A stretch of DNA of 64,000 nucleotides from Acanthosepion esculentum (lineage: Eukaryota > Mollusca > Cephalopoda > Sepiida > Sepiidae): assembly GCA_964036315.1 (NCBI GenBank), contig OZ038509.1, forward strand, positions 26,835,522 to 26,899,521. Direction: 5' to 3'. Position 1 is the stretch's first letter; each line of letters starts with the position of its first letter. The notes under the pieces are model-generated. The model did no database searches and had not been told where the DNA came from. It saw only the letters and a program-made list of their open reading frames with translations. Positions 33,030-44,314 of the stretch are shown here, in pieces. The position numbers and the translations under genes were made by a program.

Positions 33030-33530
33030 AGATTTTAAGTATTTTGTGCAACAAAAAAAATATCAGAGTAATGTAAAAATTTTTTAAAATCTAACTGGCC
33101 CTTCACTATGCCTGAGTACAAGATGGCCAACGCTTTGTCGAGTCTGCATACAACATAGTTGACGCTTCATCTGAAGCTGACTTGTGCCCAACTAAGTTTA
33201 CCATAATGGAGAGTTATGTACAGCAAGATTAATTTCTCATCCTTGTTTGTTTTGATTGAAAAACAGGTCATCATCAAGCTGACTGGGGAGAGAGAACAGG
33301 ATGCAGCAAATGACCAGAACTATTTGGCACCTTTAACTCTTGCTCATTGCCTGCAAGAGCCAAGAGAAAGATAAGATAGATTTAGGCCTTTCCAAAATGG
33401 CATTGGTGTATAATGAAGACAAACTTGTTTCAGACAGAATTTGCTTGCCAAGTCAAAAGTCATAGACTAACACCTCAAATTCACAAAGAACTGTACCAAA
33501 TAACAGAAACCATATTCTCTTGAAAACTTC
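33030..33530. other. Unassigned sequence
   Basis: Relatively GC-richer than its surroundings and without stop-free frames; perhaps a decayed retroelement. No identification. Confidence 0.4.
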
Positions 33531-33539
33531 CATCACACC

Positions 33540-33665
33540 ACCTGCACATCCAAGCACCTGGTATTTCCAAAAAGTCACCCATCTAGGTACTGTCCAGGCT
33601 CAACATTGCTTAACTTTGGTGATGAGATGAGAACCAGTATGTCAATGTGATATGGCCGTAAGGTT
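33540..33665 (-). mobile_element. 5S rRNA-derived SINE fragment
   Basis: Minus strand reads 'ttacggccatatcacattg', 'gaaccagt' region, 'aaagttaagcaatgttgagc', 'gtacctagatgggtgac' and 'taccaggtg': close to 5S rRNA over its length. Only the start of the tRNA part follows ('gatgtgcaggtggtg'). Confidence 0.8.
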
Positions 33666-33669
33666 TATA

Positions 33670-33955
33670 TAAGAAATGTCATCTCTTGGTCATCACTTTT
33701 TTTTCCACTTGCTTTCTCACAAGACCAGAGATAACTGGTAACTGCAGATAACCACAATATTTTTATATTGGTTCATGACTAATCAAAACTAGTATTATTT
33801 GTGATTTTTAATGATAAAAGCAACCAAAGGCCAAGTTTGAAAATTTATAATTGCTAGAACCAGTATTTAGCCACCAGCAATTTCATATTGCATTTTCTAT
33901 AATACAAAATATAATATGGTATATAATATAGTATAAAATGTATCATGTGGATGGT
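33670..33955. other. Unassigned AT-rich sequence
   Basis: Nothing recognisable. Confidence 0.4.
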
Positions 33956-33957
33956 CT

Positions 33958-34330
33958 ATTAATTGATTGATTTCTTTTTATGGCTTATCAACTTTTTGCA
34001 GGTTATTTAAGGTTAGAAAATATTTTTTTTATAAGAATTTTTTAAGATATAATGAATTTCCTACTAATTAACCCACGGATAATCAGAGAACAGGTAGATT
34101 CATACCTTTCCCAAGGATATTGCATGCAAATGAGTATAACAAACCCGACTGGAATTGGAACTAAGTACTCCAATTAACAATTCTGAGTTGTCATCCATTA
34201 TATCACCCAAGATTACATCACCTAGTATTCCCAAGCTGTCACCCATCTAGGTACTGATAAGGCTTGACATTGCTTAATTTTGGTGAATGTACTGGAACCA
34301 ATGTTTCAACGCAATATGGTTGTAGAGGGT
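33958..34330 (-). mobile_element. Chimeric 5S rRNA-tRNA SINE, full length
   Basis: Minus order: 5S part (34330-34215), tRNA-like part around 34205-34140 ('ggataatgac..cagaattg'), body ('caaatgag', 'cttgggaaaggtatgaatc' at about 34120-34095) and tail down to 33958 ('cctgcaaaaagttgataagcc', 'aatcaat'). Same order as at 8366. Confidence 0.82.
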
Positions 34331-34639
34331 TGCCCAGATTAACGAAAGAGTAATGTATTATTCCAATGTCTTATTTCAAACTACCAAATTGTATGTGTGA
34401 TATGTTTGTGTGTGTGCTTCACATTAAATAACACAACTAAGTCACTCAAACACAAGAGACACATACTCATATTAAATATGTGCATGCAAATTTGCATACT
34501 GACAAAGTGTGTGACAGTTTTTCTTTTATAATATAAATAAGGTCTTTTGGGGGAAAGCATTTTTAAACTAAAAAACATTTGATGACTTTCCAAATTCAAC
34601 AAACGACAAGGACAGAAAGAACTAAACAATAGGTTTGGT

Positions 34640-34960
34640 TTGGTTTATGGCATATCAACCCATTGGCTTATTTAATGCTGAAATTTAGCATTTAGCACTC
34701 TGTGGGTGACTATTTTCACCAAGCAAAATGTTAGTCCTGCCAATGCAAGTTGAATTTGAATTTCTTGGTTGTGTAGTCACATCCTTCTATGGCAACACCT
34801 AAAACAATCTTGTCTGAAATTTTGAGTCAGGCTAATATATACAAAACACTATATTTTGAGGGGGATTCCATATACATTAAAAGGGGAAGTAATATTTATA
34901 AATGAAGCAGAGTGCTAAATGTTAATATTTTTCTAAATAAAATTTTGTATTTAAACAGTC
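34640..34960 (+). repeat. Dispersed repeat
   Basis: Related at low identity to 48350-48640: 'actctgtgggtgact', 'gttagtcctgccaatg', 'tttgaatttc..ggttgtgt', 'aaggggaagtaatatt'. Class unknown. Confidence 0.55.
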
Positions 34961-35059
34961 AAAAAATAATTTATTTTACAAACTAAGACTGCTTTTAATC
35001 ATGGTTATATTTTTTTTTAATTATATTTTTGAAATCGGTTTAATTTCCTTTAGAAACTG

Positions 35060-35425
35060 GAATATGTAAAATGAATCAGTATTTTGAAAAAAGTTCTTTT
35101 AAGTTTCTTGTTTGGTAGCATTTTAAGCGGATTGAATTAAAATTGCCATAATTTGTCAGTATGTGTTTTATGGTGAATGGCATATGACATACCCCACATA
35201 CCAGAGGATCTTTCATTTTTTTAGGATATATGAATGGGTTATGGTAGTATGTCCTATATGGAGCCTTGACATAAACACAAAGTAGGGACTGTTTTGGCCA
35301 ATAAAAGTCAGTTGGTAACCATATGTATATTAAATATGGGAGATCTGACAAATTTCCATGTAATCCCACACCCAACATAAGTATCTTGTGAACAAATATA
35401 TGAACTGATATATCTGAATGCACAC
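35060..35425 (-). pseudogene. LINE fragment, RNase H/Cys-rich end
   Basis: Minus reading: WLPTDFYWPKQSL, 'KDPLVCGVCHMPFTIKHIL' (CxxC...H, the zinc-binding end of I-clade-like elements), then 'NFNSIRLKCYQTRNLKELFS'. Open for 115 codons but has no upstream RT; a 5'-truncated copy. Confidence 0.6.
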
Positions 35426-35611
35426 AGCCTCCAGCGTCTCATAGATTCCATGTCACATTACATAGTCAATATTATTTAGGCAAAGAGATGAATTACACAT
35501 TAGACAGTCGGTTTGCAAGTATTTGTCAAGTTATTATCATTTGAAGTTAATTAAAACTCAAACATTTTTAATCATTTATTTTTTAGAATTTATTCTAATA
35601 GCCGGACTCCA

Positions 35612-35995
35612 AAGGCAGAAGAGAGAATACACTTCAGATGTCTGCTTGGTATTTCCTACACCGACCACATCACCAATGAAGAGGTACATAGAAGATTGAA
35701 TCATCAGATAAATGGCTACAAAGACATGTTAACCACCATAAAGAAGAGGAAACTGAAGTTGTATGGCCAAAATAACTAGATTGAGAAACCTCTAAGATCA
35801 TCCTATGGAGAATCGGGTACAAGGAGGAAAGAAATGTCAAAAAAAGAGATGGTCAGAAAAAGTCGTTGAAAAGATCAGCAAAAGTTTTTCCCAGACCCAG
35901 ATGCTGACAAATGACCAGCTGAAATGTAAGCTTTTTGTTGAGCAAGCCACCTTACAGAACACTCTACAACTGTGGTAGGTTGTAAGACAAGAAGC
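35612..35995 (+). pseudogene. LINE RT C-terminal fragment
   Basis: 'RCLLGISYTDHITNEEVHRR', 'YKDMLTTIKKRKLKLYGQ', then a Lys/Arg-rich basic part and '..FPDPDADK'. This is the end of the same kind of APE-type element as 23345. Broken by stops. Confidence 0.7.
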
Positions 35996-35999
35996 AGAA

Positions 36000-36450
36000 G
36001 ATTTTTAGATTATCAATTCTGGAGAGTATATTTTTCCTGCCTATTTTTGCAAGGAAAGTCATTGGAATCTTTTTTTTATAAATGACAGGCAGGTTTAACA
36101 TGACACTCTTTTTCAAAAATGACTCTATAACAAGATTTTAGAGCCCAACCCAAAAATTCAGTCAAATCTTTTCCCATATTTTATCATCATCTTGAGTATG
36201 ATAATAAACTACATCTGGCAGCAAAGCCTCTGTTTAGGAGGTTTTGAGAGGTATGAAACCACCTCTTAATTGCTGTTGGTTCCAGGTTCACCTGACTCAA
36301 GGTGGAGGCGGTAGCACCTATTAGGGTTCCAGGTATGGGCAAATAGTGAACCCCCAAACTGTGGTCAAAATACTATGAAAGTATAAAAATACATTTTTAT
36401 GGTAAAACTACAAGCAATAGATTTTTAATAGTAAAAAAAAATGATTACCT
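36000..36450. other. Unassigned sequence
   Basis: No assignable element; a box B-like 'ggttccaggttcacc' at about 36278 is isolated. Confidence 0.4.
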
Positions 36451-37150
36451 AAGCTCCCAAGAAAATTAAATTTCAGCATTAAATTACCCACGAGGAATTG
36501 ATTAAACAAACAAACCAAATTTTGACTGCTTTTCGTGTCTGTCCGCAAGTTCAAATAAGTGCCAAAGACAAAGTTTTTTCTTCTTTTAGTGTTAAGATCC
36601 CAAATATTAAAACAATTTAAATGAGCAAGCTGTAAGAAAATTGTTCTTGGGAAGATATTTAAAATGTACTCAGTTCCTTTAATTACATTAATATGACCAT
36701 TACCCACTTTTGGCACATTATGCTAGGCACCAAATATCAGTTTTCAACATAACTTTCCTAATATTTATCAGAAAATCATAATCTAGACCCCTATTCTTAT
36801 GTTTTTGAGTGGTGCTGAATATGCCACAATACACGTCCAATTGAGTTCATTTCAGGAATTTGACCAACACAGAATTCAGTCAAACTATTTATTTTTTTAA
36901 CTCTATTTTGTTTTTGATCCCCAAATTTGAATAAGTTTCTAAATATCAACACAACTGAAATCAGCAAAATGTACAAAAATTGTTCTCAGGAAGATATTTG
37001 AAATGTACCGAGTCCCTTTCATTTTAGCATTTTATGCTAGGCAACAAATATCAGTTTTCAACATAACTTTCCTAATATTTATCAGAAAATCATGATCTAG
37101 ACCTCTATTCTTATGTTTTTGAGGATACTGAAAAGTTTTTGGCATTCAAA
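36450..37150. repeat. Diverged tandem duplication, about 350 bp x 2
   Basis: 'aaattgttcttgggaagatatttaaaatgtac' recurs as 'aaattgttctcaggaagatatttg', and 'atatcagttttcaacataac..' through 'cttatgttttgag' recurs almost unchanged. A further partial echo is at 37185-37240 and 37540-37590 ('gctcttca(t/c)tgcaga'). Confidence 0.8.
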
Positions 37151-37679
37151 ATTATCCCAAAAGTTGGTATGCAAAATATGAGCTCTTTTAAAAAATTATG
37201 GCTCTTCATTGCAGACTAAGGGTTTTAGACCTAAACTCCTACTTTTTAATTAGAAATATGAAAGTTTTATTTAGAAATGTTTAAGTTTTGCTTTAATCTT
37301 CATCTTAATAATTGATTTCTTTTTTATGACTTATCAACCTTTTTCAGGTTATTTAAAGACAGAAATTATTTTGAAAATTTGATAACAACAAAGATGAAGA
37401 CAATAGACAGCATGTAAATAATAATAACTCACCAGCCCAGAAATTCAGAAAGAAATAACTCATTGTATTTATCAGAAATGTGGGCGCCAAATCCATGTTT
37501 GGCACTGAAAAGTCTTGAATATAAAATTTAAGTTTTTTTCAGGAATTTTAGCTCTTCACTGCAGACCAGGTATTCTTGACCTAAACACCTACTTTTTTTT
37601 TTTTTTTAATTAGAAGTTTTGTTTTAATCTTCCTTTTAAGTAGAAATAATATTAACATTGGTCCATAATTGAGCTGAAA

Positions 37680-38500
37680 AGTCACTCAGGACTCAAATGT
37701 CTGCTTGGATCTATTGTACGACCCCACTGAGCATTATTAGGCCTAATTCTTTACACACCTTGTAAACTTGCGTCAGAATCTATCTTACATATTTATAAGC
37801 CTACTAATCATCCTTGCTTTGAATATTGTTGCCACATCTGGTCTGATGCTCCTGCTATACATTTAGAGATTCTTGATAAAATCCAAAGCAGAATCTGCAA
37901 TGTTATTGATCATGACCTGGCATCTCAACTTCAGTCATTTTCCCATCACTGTAACATCTTCCCTGTGCCTTTTCTATAAATACATTCATGGTAATTGTTC
38001 TAATGAACTTTCTACTATGATATCTAGACTTTATGAATTTAAAAGAACAGTACTAGATTGGCAGCAAGGTCTCATCATTTTACAGTTGAAACCACTAGAT
38101 GTAACCATAAGTTCTTTGCTAAAAGTTTCTTTTCTCACATTTCTCGCTTGTGAAACTCACTTCCAGCTTCTCGCTTTCCAGTCAAGTTTGATCTTCAAAA
38201 ATTTAAATGCAATGTCAATTGTTATCTTCTGTCTTCTTGTTCTTTCATTGTCTTCTCTCCTTAATAGTAGTTTTTCTCATACTTTCTAACATTCAGTAAC
38301 CCCTTGTGTCCTAGTGGCTTTATTGCCTTTGATCTTCAAAAATTTAATTGCAATGTCAATTGTTATCTTGTCTTCTTAATTCTTGTTCTTTTATTGTCCT
38401 CTCTCCTTAATAGTATATTTTTCTCATATTCTGTAATACTAAGTAACCACATGAGTCTTATTGGATTTATTGCCTTGTTTGGGGTGAAATGATGAAAAAA
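37680..38500 (+). mobile_element. LINE RT C-terminus and 3' end with two 3' modules
   Basis: Coding remnants 'YINKPTNHPCFEYCCH.WSDAP', then 'DKIQSRICNVIDHDLAS', 'CNIFPVPFL' and 'HFSLVKLTSSF' near 38150, in shifting frames, the CR1/Jockey-type C-terminus. Then two copies of the 3' module with the same junction as at 12830, ending 'tggggtgaaatgatg'. Confidence 0.75.
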
Positions 38501-38574
38501 ACGAAAAAAAATAAACTGATGTTCAACTGTCATCAATGGATAGCAAGTGGAGAAAGTACATTTTACCGAGCCAC

Positions 38575-38960
38575 CAAAAGACATGACTGGTTCTGTATCT
38601 GTCTATATTTCTGAGATTGTAGAAGTGACTTACCTACTAACATGGCTGCCTTCCTGTGTCCTCTTGAAAAGCAGGCCAGCTAATTTTACCTCATTTTATA
38701 GGAGAGTGCCCAATACACCAGTTAGGTTGTTCCATTTTGCTAGAATGGACCTGCCTAATACATTTGCACGAGTGGTCTCTATTCACCCATATATCCCTTC
38801 CGTAAATGACTCAAATCAGTTTAGCTTCTGGCCACACTTGCCCACTTGTGTGTCAGACCACTGGCAAGCTAACCAATATTCTACAGAGATGAGGTATTAT
38901 GTACGCTATTTACATTATTCAGACTGTTGTCCTCATATTTGTTGCCATATTTATCACACC
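38575..38960. mobile_element. Repeat interrupted by a SINE fragment
   Basis: The 'tctgtctatatttctgagat' block (38597-38618) continues as 'gatgaggtattatgtac' only at 38887. The intervening 38625-38885 is the inverted body of the SINE at 7367. So the SINE fragment sits inside the older repeat. Confidence 0.7.
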
Positions 38961-39424
38961 TGGATCTGTATCCATGAATATCAAATTCTCATAACTGTAT
39001 TCACTGAAAACCAATACTTTAATTCAAATCTGGTTGGAAATTAATCTTCTTTGGTATTTATTCTGTTGTCTTTACAAGCTGAGAAACTAGGGCATCATTT
39101 TCAACTCATTCAATGGACTAATCTCTTTGTAGAGATCAGATTTGATTTCCCAATTGTCACATCTTAAATTTCAATCCCTGGCAACAAATGATAACAAGTC
39201 TTGTGACATTCCGTTAGAGATCTAAACAACAGTGATGCTTGTTAGTGATAAATATTCTCTAGAATGTCCTTGAGAACATTGTCTAGCCACCTTATAATTA
39301 TCCATGATGAAAGGAATGAATATAATTTTAGTATAACAAAGTGTTGCATACAATTTTCAATATGTTTATTTTCAAAATCATAAATCTAAGCTTTTTGCTT
39401 ATATTCAGTTAGGATATTTTTTTT

Positions 39425-40190
39425 TTTGAGTTCACCCCAAGCAAGGCAGTAAAATCCACTAAGACACAAGGGCTTAATGGGTGTGGAAGAATTAGGAAAC
39501 AGAAACATTACTAAGGAGCGAGAACAAAAGAAGAGTAATCAGGAAGACAGTAGATAGCGATTTTTATTGCATTTAAATATTTGAAGATTAAAGTTGGCTG
39601 GAAAGCATGGAGCCGGAAGGGAGTTCCACAAGCAAGGCAGTAAAGCCATTGACACAAGGGGTTACTGGGTGTGGAAGAATTAGGAACAGAAACATTAATA
39701 ATGAGCGGGAAGAGGAAAGAGTAATCAGGAGGACAGTAGATAGCGATTGACATTGTATTTAAATTTTTTAACATTAAAGTTGGCTGGAAAGCATGGAGCC
39801 GGAAGAAAGTTCACAAACAAAAAGTGCGAGAAAAGAAACCATTAGCATAGAATTTACAGTTACATCTAGCCAACTCAACTGTAAATTGACGAGATCTCAA
39901 TACTAGTCTAGTAAAAAGTTTAGCAAAAGTTCATAGTGAAGAGATCATCGTAACCATTACCATGAAAGTATTTATAGAAAAGGCTCAGTGGGAAAGTTAC
40001 TGAAGCCGAGCAACCAGATCAGGACCAATAATATTGCTGATTCTTTGGATTTTATCAAGGAGCTCAAGGTGAATAGCAGGAGCACTGGACCATATACGGC
40101 AGCAATATTCTATGCATGGACAAATGTTAGACTTATAGATATGCAAAATAGATTATGATGGGAAAATTGTCTCACACAACACGGTGAACC
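39425..40190 (-). mobile_element. LINE RT C-terminus and 3' end with two 3' modules
   Basis: Minus strand: 'PCIEYCCRIWSSAPAIHLEL', 'LDKIQRISNIIGPDLVARL', 'SLTVELA' remnants, then 'FRLHAFQPTL.LKNLNTMSIAIY' twice, because the last ~190 bp are duplicated (39425-39625 and 39626-39815). The junction differs from that in the 12830 and 38200 copies. Confidence 0.78.
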
Positions 40191-40404
40191 AACTTTCTTT
40201 GTAGCTGACCTAGCAATGGACTAAATATATTGTAAATTTTTGCAACAAACAAAAACTACTTGTTTTCTTTGTTTCACAAAATCATTACGCTTTTGCTGTT
40301 TTGTAAAATAAAGCAATTTAAGACCTCTGTCCGATAAGAGGTGCTATATTTAGTATATGAAATGTTACAACTGTTTTGGTAAAGAATCTTGAAGTTACCA
40401 AATT
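40190..40404. other. Unassigned sequence before the satellite
   Basis: No recognisable element. Confidence 0.4.
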
Positions 40405-41640
40405 GGCACTATTCCTGACCACTGACAATTACTTTCTTCCTCATTTGAAATGCATTCCTATAGTAAAATCATTAGCAACGCATTTACATTATACATATAA
40501 TAGCCCTATTCTATCAGTAATGCTTGCATTCATTCCTGACCACTGACAATCCCTTTCTTCCTCATTTGAAATGCATTCTTATAGTAAAATCATTAGCAAT
40601 GCATTTCCATTATACATATAATAGCCCTATTCTATCAGTAATGCTTGCATTCATTCCTGACCACTGACAATCCCTTTCTTCCTCATTTGAAATGCATTCT
40701 TATAGTAAAATCATTAGCAATGCATTTCCATTATACATATAATAGCCCTATTCTATCAGTAATGCTTGCATTCATTCCTGACCACTGACAATCCCTTTCT
40801 TCCTCATTTGCAATGCATTCTTATAGTAAAATCATTAGCAATGCATTTACATTATACATATAATAGCCCTATTCTATCAGTAATCCTTGCATTCATTCCT
40901 GACCACTGACAATCCCTTTCTTCCTCATTTGAAATGCATTCTTATAGTAAAATCATTAGCAATGCATTTCCATTATACATATAATAGCCCTATTCTATCA
41001 GTAATGCTTGCATTCATTCCTGACCACTGACAATCCCTTTCTTCCTCATTTGCAATGCATTCTTATAGTAAAATCATTAGCAATGCATTTACATTATACA
41101 TATAATAGCCCTATTCTATCAGTAATGCTTGCATTCATTCCTGACCACTGACAATCCCTTTCTTCCTCATTTGAAATGCATTCTTATAGTAAAATCATTA
41201 GCAATGCATTTCCATTATACATATAATAGCCCTATTCTATCAGTAATGCTTGCATTCATTCCTGACCACTGACAATCCCTTTCTTCCTCATTTGCAATGC
41301 ATTCCTATAGTAAAAACCATTAGCAATGCATTTACATTATACATATAATAGCCCTATTCTATCAGTAATGCTTGCATTCATTCCCGATCACTGACAATCC
41401 CTTTCTTCCTCATTTGAAATGCATTCTTATAGTAAAATCATTAGCAATGCATTTCCATTATACATATAATAGCCCTATTCTATCAGTAATGCTTGCATTC
41501 ATTCCTGACCACTGACAATCCCTTTCTTCCTCATTTGCAATGCATTCCTATAGTTAAATCATTAGCAATGCATTTACATTATACATATAATAGCCCTATT
41601 CTATCAGTAATGCTTGCATTCATTCCTGATCACTTACGTT
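40405..41640. repeat. 121-bp satellite, about 10 units, dimeric higher order
   Basis: Unit begins 'cattcctgaccactgacaat' and contains 'agtaaaatcattagcaatgc'. From the third unit on, two variants strictly alternate: 'tttgaaatg' with 'tttccatta', and 'tttgcaatg' with 'tttacatta', so the real repeat is a 242-bp dimer. Confidence 0.95.
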
Positions 41641-42085
41641 GTAGGGTACTGTTTATACTGACCAATTCTTTATCTAATGTCTCTGGGTCACCACATATGA
41701 CTTTTGCTCAGTGTTGTAAGCAGCAGACAATCCCTTTCTTTACATTGTATAGATGGTGGGAGTTGAAATTGAGGTACTGTCCGGTGAATGTCGGTTTACG
41801 GATGTTTTGAACCCATGCTCAGTTCAAGATATTAGAACATCCAACAATGGCAGTGTGTTGTTACTCTCTTTCTCCATCATGAACTACATCAAAGGTCTTA
41901 TTGAGTTCACATTTTCCAGTAGAACATCTTTCTGGTGTGGTCAGAGTATGAAGGTGTCATCTACGTATCTTAAACATCGAGTGGGCCTTAGAGATATAGA
42001 TTCTAATGCCATTTCCTCAAAGTATTCCATGTATATATTCAAAAGCTGAACAACACTTCGCAGATACCTCTCTCGAGTAAGACTC
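41641..42085 (-). pseudogene. PLE-3 reverse transcriptase fragment
   Basis: Minus strand from 42060: 'VVQLLNIYMEYFEEMALESI', then CLRYVDDTFIL (YVDD catalytic centre, near 41945), then 'WPHQKDVLLENVNSIRPL' and 'NNTLPLLDVLIS' in shifted frames. This is the core of a Penelope-type RT. It runs directly into the satellite at 41640. Confidence 0.75.
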
Positions 42086-42089
42086 CCAT

Positions 42090-42441
42090 AGAAGAGAACA
42101 TGACTAAAGACTGTGTGTACGCTATCCCAAGCAGCTGTGAAAAGAAATATAAAGGGGAGACAGGCCGCCCCCTTAAGGTAAGGCTTCAAGAACACCAAAA
42201 AGCTCTAACACGAGAGGAAGTGGAAAAATCAGGCATGGCTGACTATGTATGGAGAGAAAAGGGAAATCACCAGCCTATGTGGGATCAGGTTGAGATCATA
42301 GACATAGAACATCATTGGAAAATTCATAAACTTAAGGAATCAGCACATATGCTAGGCTACAAAAATCTCCTGAGCCGACCAAGCATAGAAATGAATACAA
42401 TATGGGAACCAATAATAAGGAGTGCCAGAGAAAAACGATAA
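42090..42441 (+). pseudogene. PLE-3 GIY-YIG endonuclease fragment
   Basis: Plus strand: TKDCVYAIPSSCEKKYKGET (V-Y and Y-x-G-E-T of the GIY-YIG fold), GRPLKVRLQEHQKAL with the conserved Arg, 'KSGMADYVWREKGNHQPMWD', 'HHWKIHKLKESAHML' with the catalytic Glu region, and 'EMNTIWEPII'. Intact frame over 114 codons. It is oriented away from the RT piece next to it, so the two halves of the element are head to head. Confidence 0.8.
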
Positions 42442-42574
42442 CAATGGAAATTGCAATATGAGCTCTGGAAAAAAATATATTGATAACAGCAAAAATTGCA
42501 ATATGTGCACTGGTACAAAATGGTTGCTGATGACATTAGGTTTATAATACCCAGAAATTCACACCCAGATATCC

Positions 42575-42900
42575 TCTAGGACACATGGCACAGTGGATAA
42601 AGGCGTTAGATCCAGTGACAGGACCCAAAGAGTGTGAGTTAAGGTTAAGGCGGTGGAGAACTTGGAGAGGGGAATTAACAGGAGATAACTGATAACTGAC
42701 ATCCATTAGACGTGGCACATGGGACTAGAACAGTCTACTCCAGTAAGCGAAATAAAGGGTTTAAGTTTGACATTCCAACCACCTGAAGAAGGTCTGAGCA
42801 TACAATGGACGAAATGTTGTGATAAATATGGCAAAAAAGATGAGGATGATAGTCTGAGCAATGTAAATAGTGTACATAATACCTCATCTCAAAAATAAAG
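42575..42900 (+). mobile_element. tRNA-headed SINE carrying the hammerhead-like core
   Basis: Head 'catggcacagtggataaagg' (box A-like) and 'gtgagttaaggtt'; middle 'gggactagaacagtctactc'; then CTGAAGA (42784-42790), a hairpin region, GAAA before 'tgttgtg'; tail 'gatgaggatgatagtc...tgtacataatacctc'. The best-preserved full copy of the family seen at 2375. Confidence 0.65.
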
Positions 42901-43400
42901 AGAAACCAAACCAGCTATACATTATTTTCTATAGATTTTTGAAGAAAAAAAATATTACCAGCAATAAATATCTTGTCGGCATTAAATAAGGTTTGATTGA
43001 GGTTGATATGCCATTTAAAAAAAACAAAAGAAAACAAACAAACCCATCCTTCTTTACTCAGTGTGTATCCCAGAAATTTTAGCTATCTGCTTCTATTGTA
43101 AGAACTTTTTAGTTCCTGCCTCTTTCTGATTGTTAGAATCAGTTTCCTTCTAGTTCCTGTTAATGCCAATAAAAGGTTTCTCATTTAAATGACTCACATA
43201 TGTATGCTTGCTTAACCTTTAGCACACTGCATTATTCACTAACCTTTCCCTTTCTGCACCACTTCCACTTTCCTACATGAGTAATGCTTTAAAACAAGGT
43301 CAAGTTCTGTTTTCCACAACAGGACATAACACAACTGATTTTTGTTGCTTTTCTTACTATTACAATATTTTGGCAGATTCATTCTGTAATGTTGAGAAGG
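42900..43400. other. Unassigned sequence
   Basis: No element or gene recognised. Confidence 0.4.
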
Positions 43401-43404
43401 CATG

Positions 43405-43615
43405 TTGGAGCAATGGTTAGCAGCTTGGATTGAGGAATTCGAGAGCAGAGTTCAAATTCAAGTTGAATCCATTACATTCACTTACGTGCTAATACCCTTG
43501 GGAAAGGTATGAATCCCATTCTTCTCCCCCCAGCTATGGATAAATAGCAGGACAGACCGGGTTCTATAGCCTTGAGTGGCAACTGGTTTAGGAGAAGGAC
43601 AAATCTGAATTCAAA
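43405..43615 (+). mobile_element. tRNA-derived SINE with cephalopod-type body
   Basis: Head 'agcaatggttagcagcttgg', box B-like 'gagttcaaattc', body 'acccttgggaaaggtatgaa', 'cttctccccccagctatgg', 'agcaggacagacc', 'tatagccttgagtggcaac'. The body is the one shared with the 5S-tRNA SINEs, but here the head is tRNA only. Confidence 0.75.
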
Positions 43616-43619
43616 ACAG

Positions 43620-44310
43620 ATCCTCCAGGTTGGAGATTGCGCAGTAGGCTAACAACCTACTCACTTAAAAATTGGCTTGTTACAGAAACCGCAATGATAT
43701 TTTGCAGCCCTATGTTCCTCAAGGAATTTAAAAGCATAATATATTCTGTAATGTAATGCTCATATGTTTTTTCTTTTTCTAACATGTGTACCGTGGCGTA
43801 TTTGAAATATTAAATAATTCGGCTTCCCTAATGTGAAGGGATCATGAAGAATGGTGATTTTAAAAGAAAATAATTGCACGCAAAATAAATGTAAACAAAT
43901 TATGGAGATCAGTTATGTATATGAAGAAAGGTTGTGCCAAATTATGGTGTCAAATAAAGATAAAATAATTTGATTATTTCTAAATTCTTACAACTTTTAC
44001 ATACATAGGATGGCGAAGGTCTGAAGGCCCAAAAGCCCTCCACAGGAGTAAGCCTAAAAGTCGCCACAGGGGCGACTTCTAGGTTAGTTATATATAAAAG
44101 TATTGTTTATTCTCTTATAGATTCTATCAAATTAATTTTGGTCAAGAGGATATGTGATTTTTCAGTCACTTTGAACGATTGTTCCATTTTCATTGAGAGC
44201 ATGTGAGGGACTATCCCACCCCCTCAAAGTGATCATATAATTTCTTGTCTTTTCTGTTCATATAATTTATTGTGGGTGTATATCATTTCAGTTCATTTGA
44301 GTTGATATCC
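43620..44310. other. Intergenic or intronic sequence with a hairpin
   Basis: At 44049-44072 a perfect stem (AAGTCGCC with GGCGACTT, loop about 5 nt), preceded by a weaker one (44000-44030, 'gaaggcccaaaagccctcc'). Otherwise nothing. Confidence 0.5.
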
Positions 44311-44314
44311 TATT

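Noticed and set aside
40405..41640. CRISPR-like array
   Set aside because: Units are contiguous 121-bp repeats without unique spacers, and the DNA is eukaryotic.
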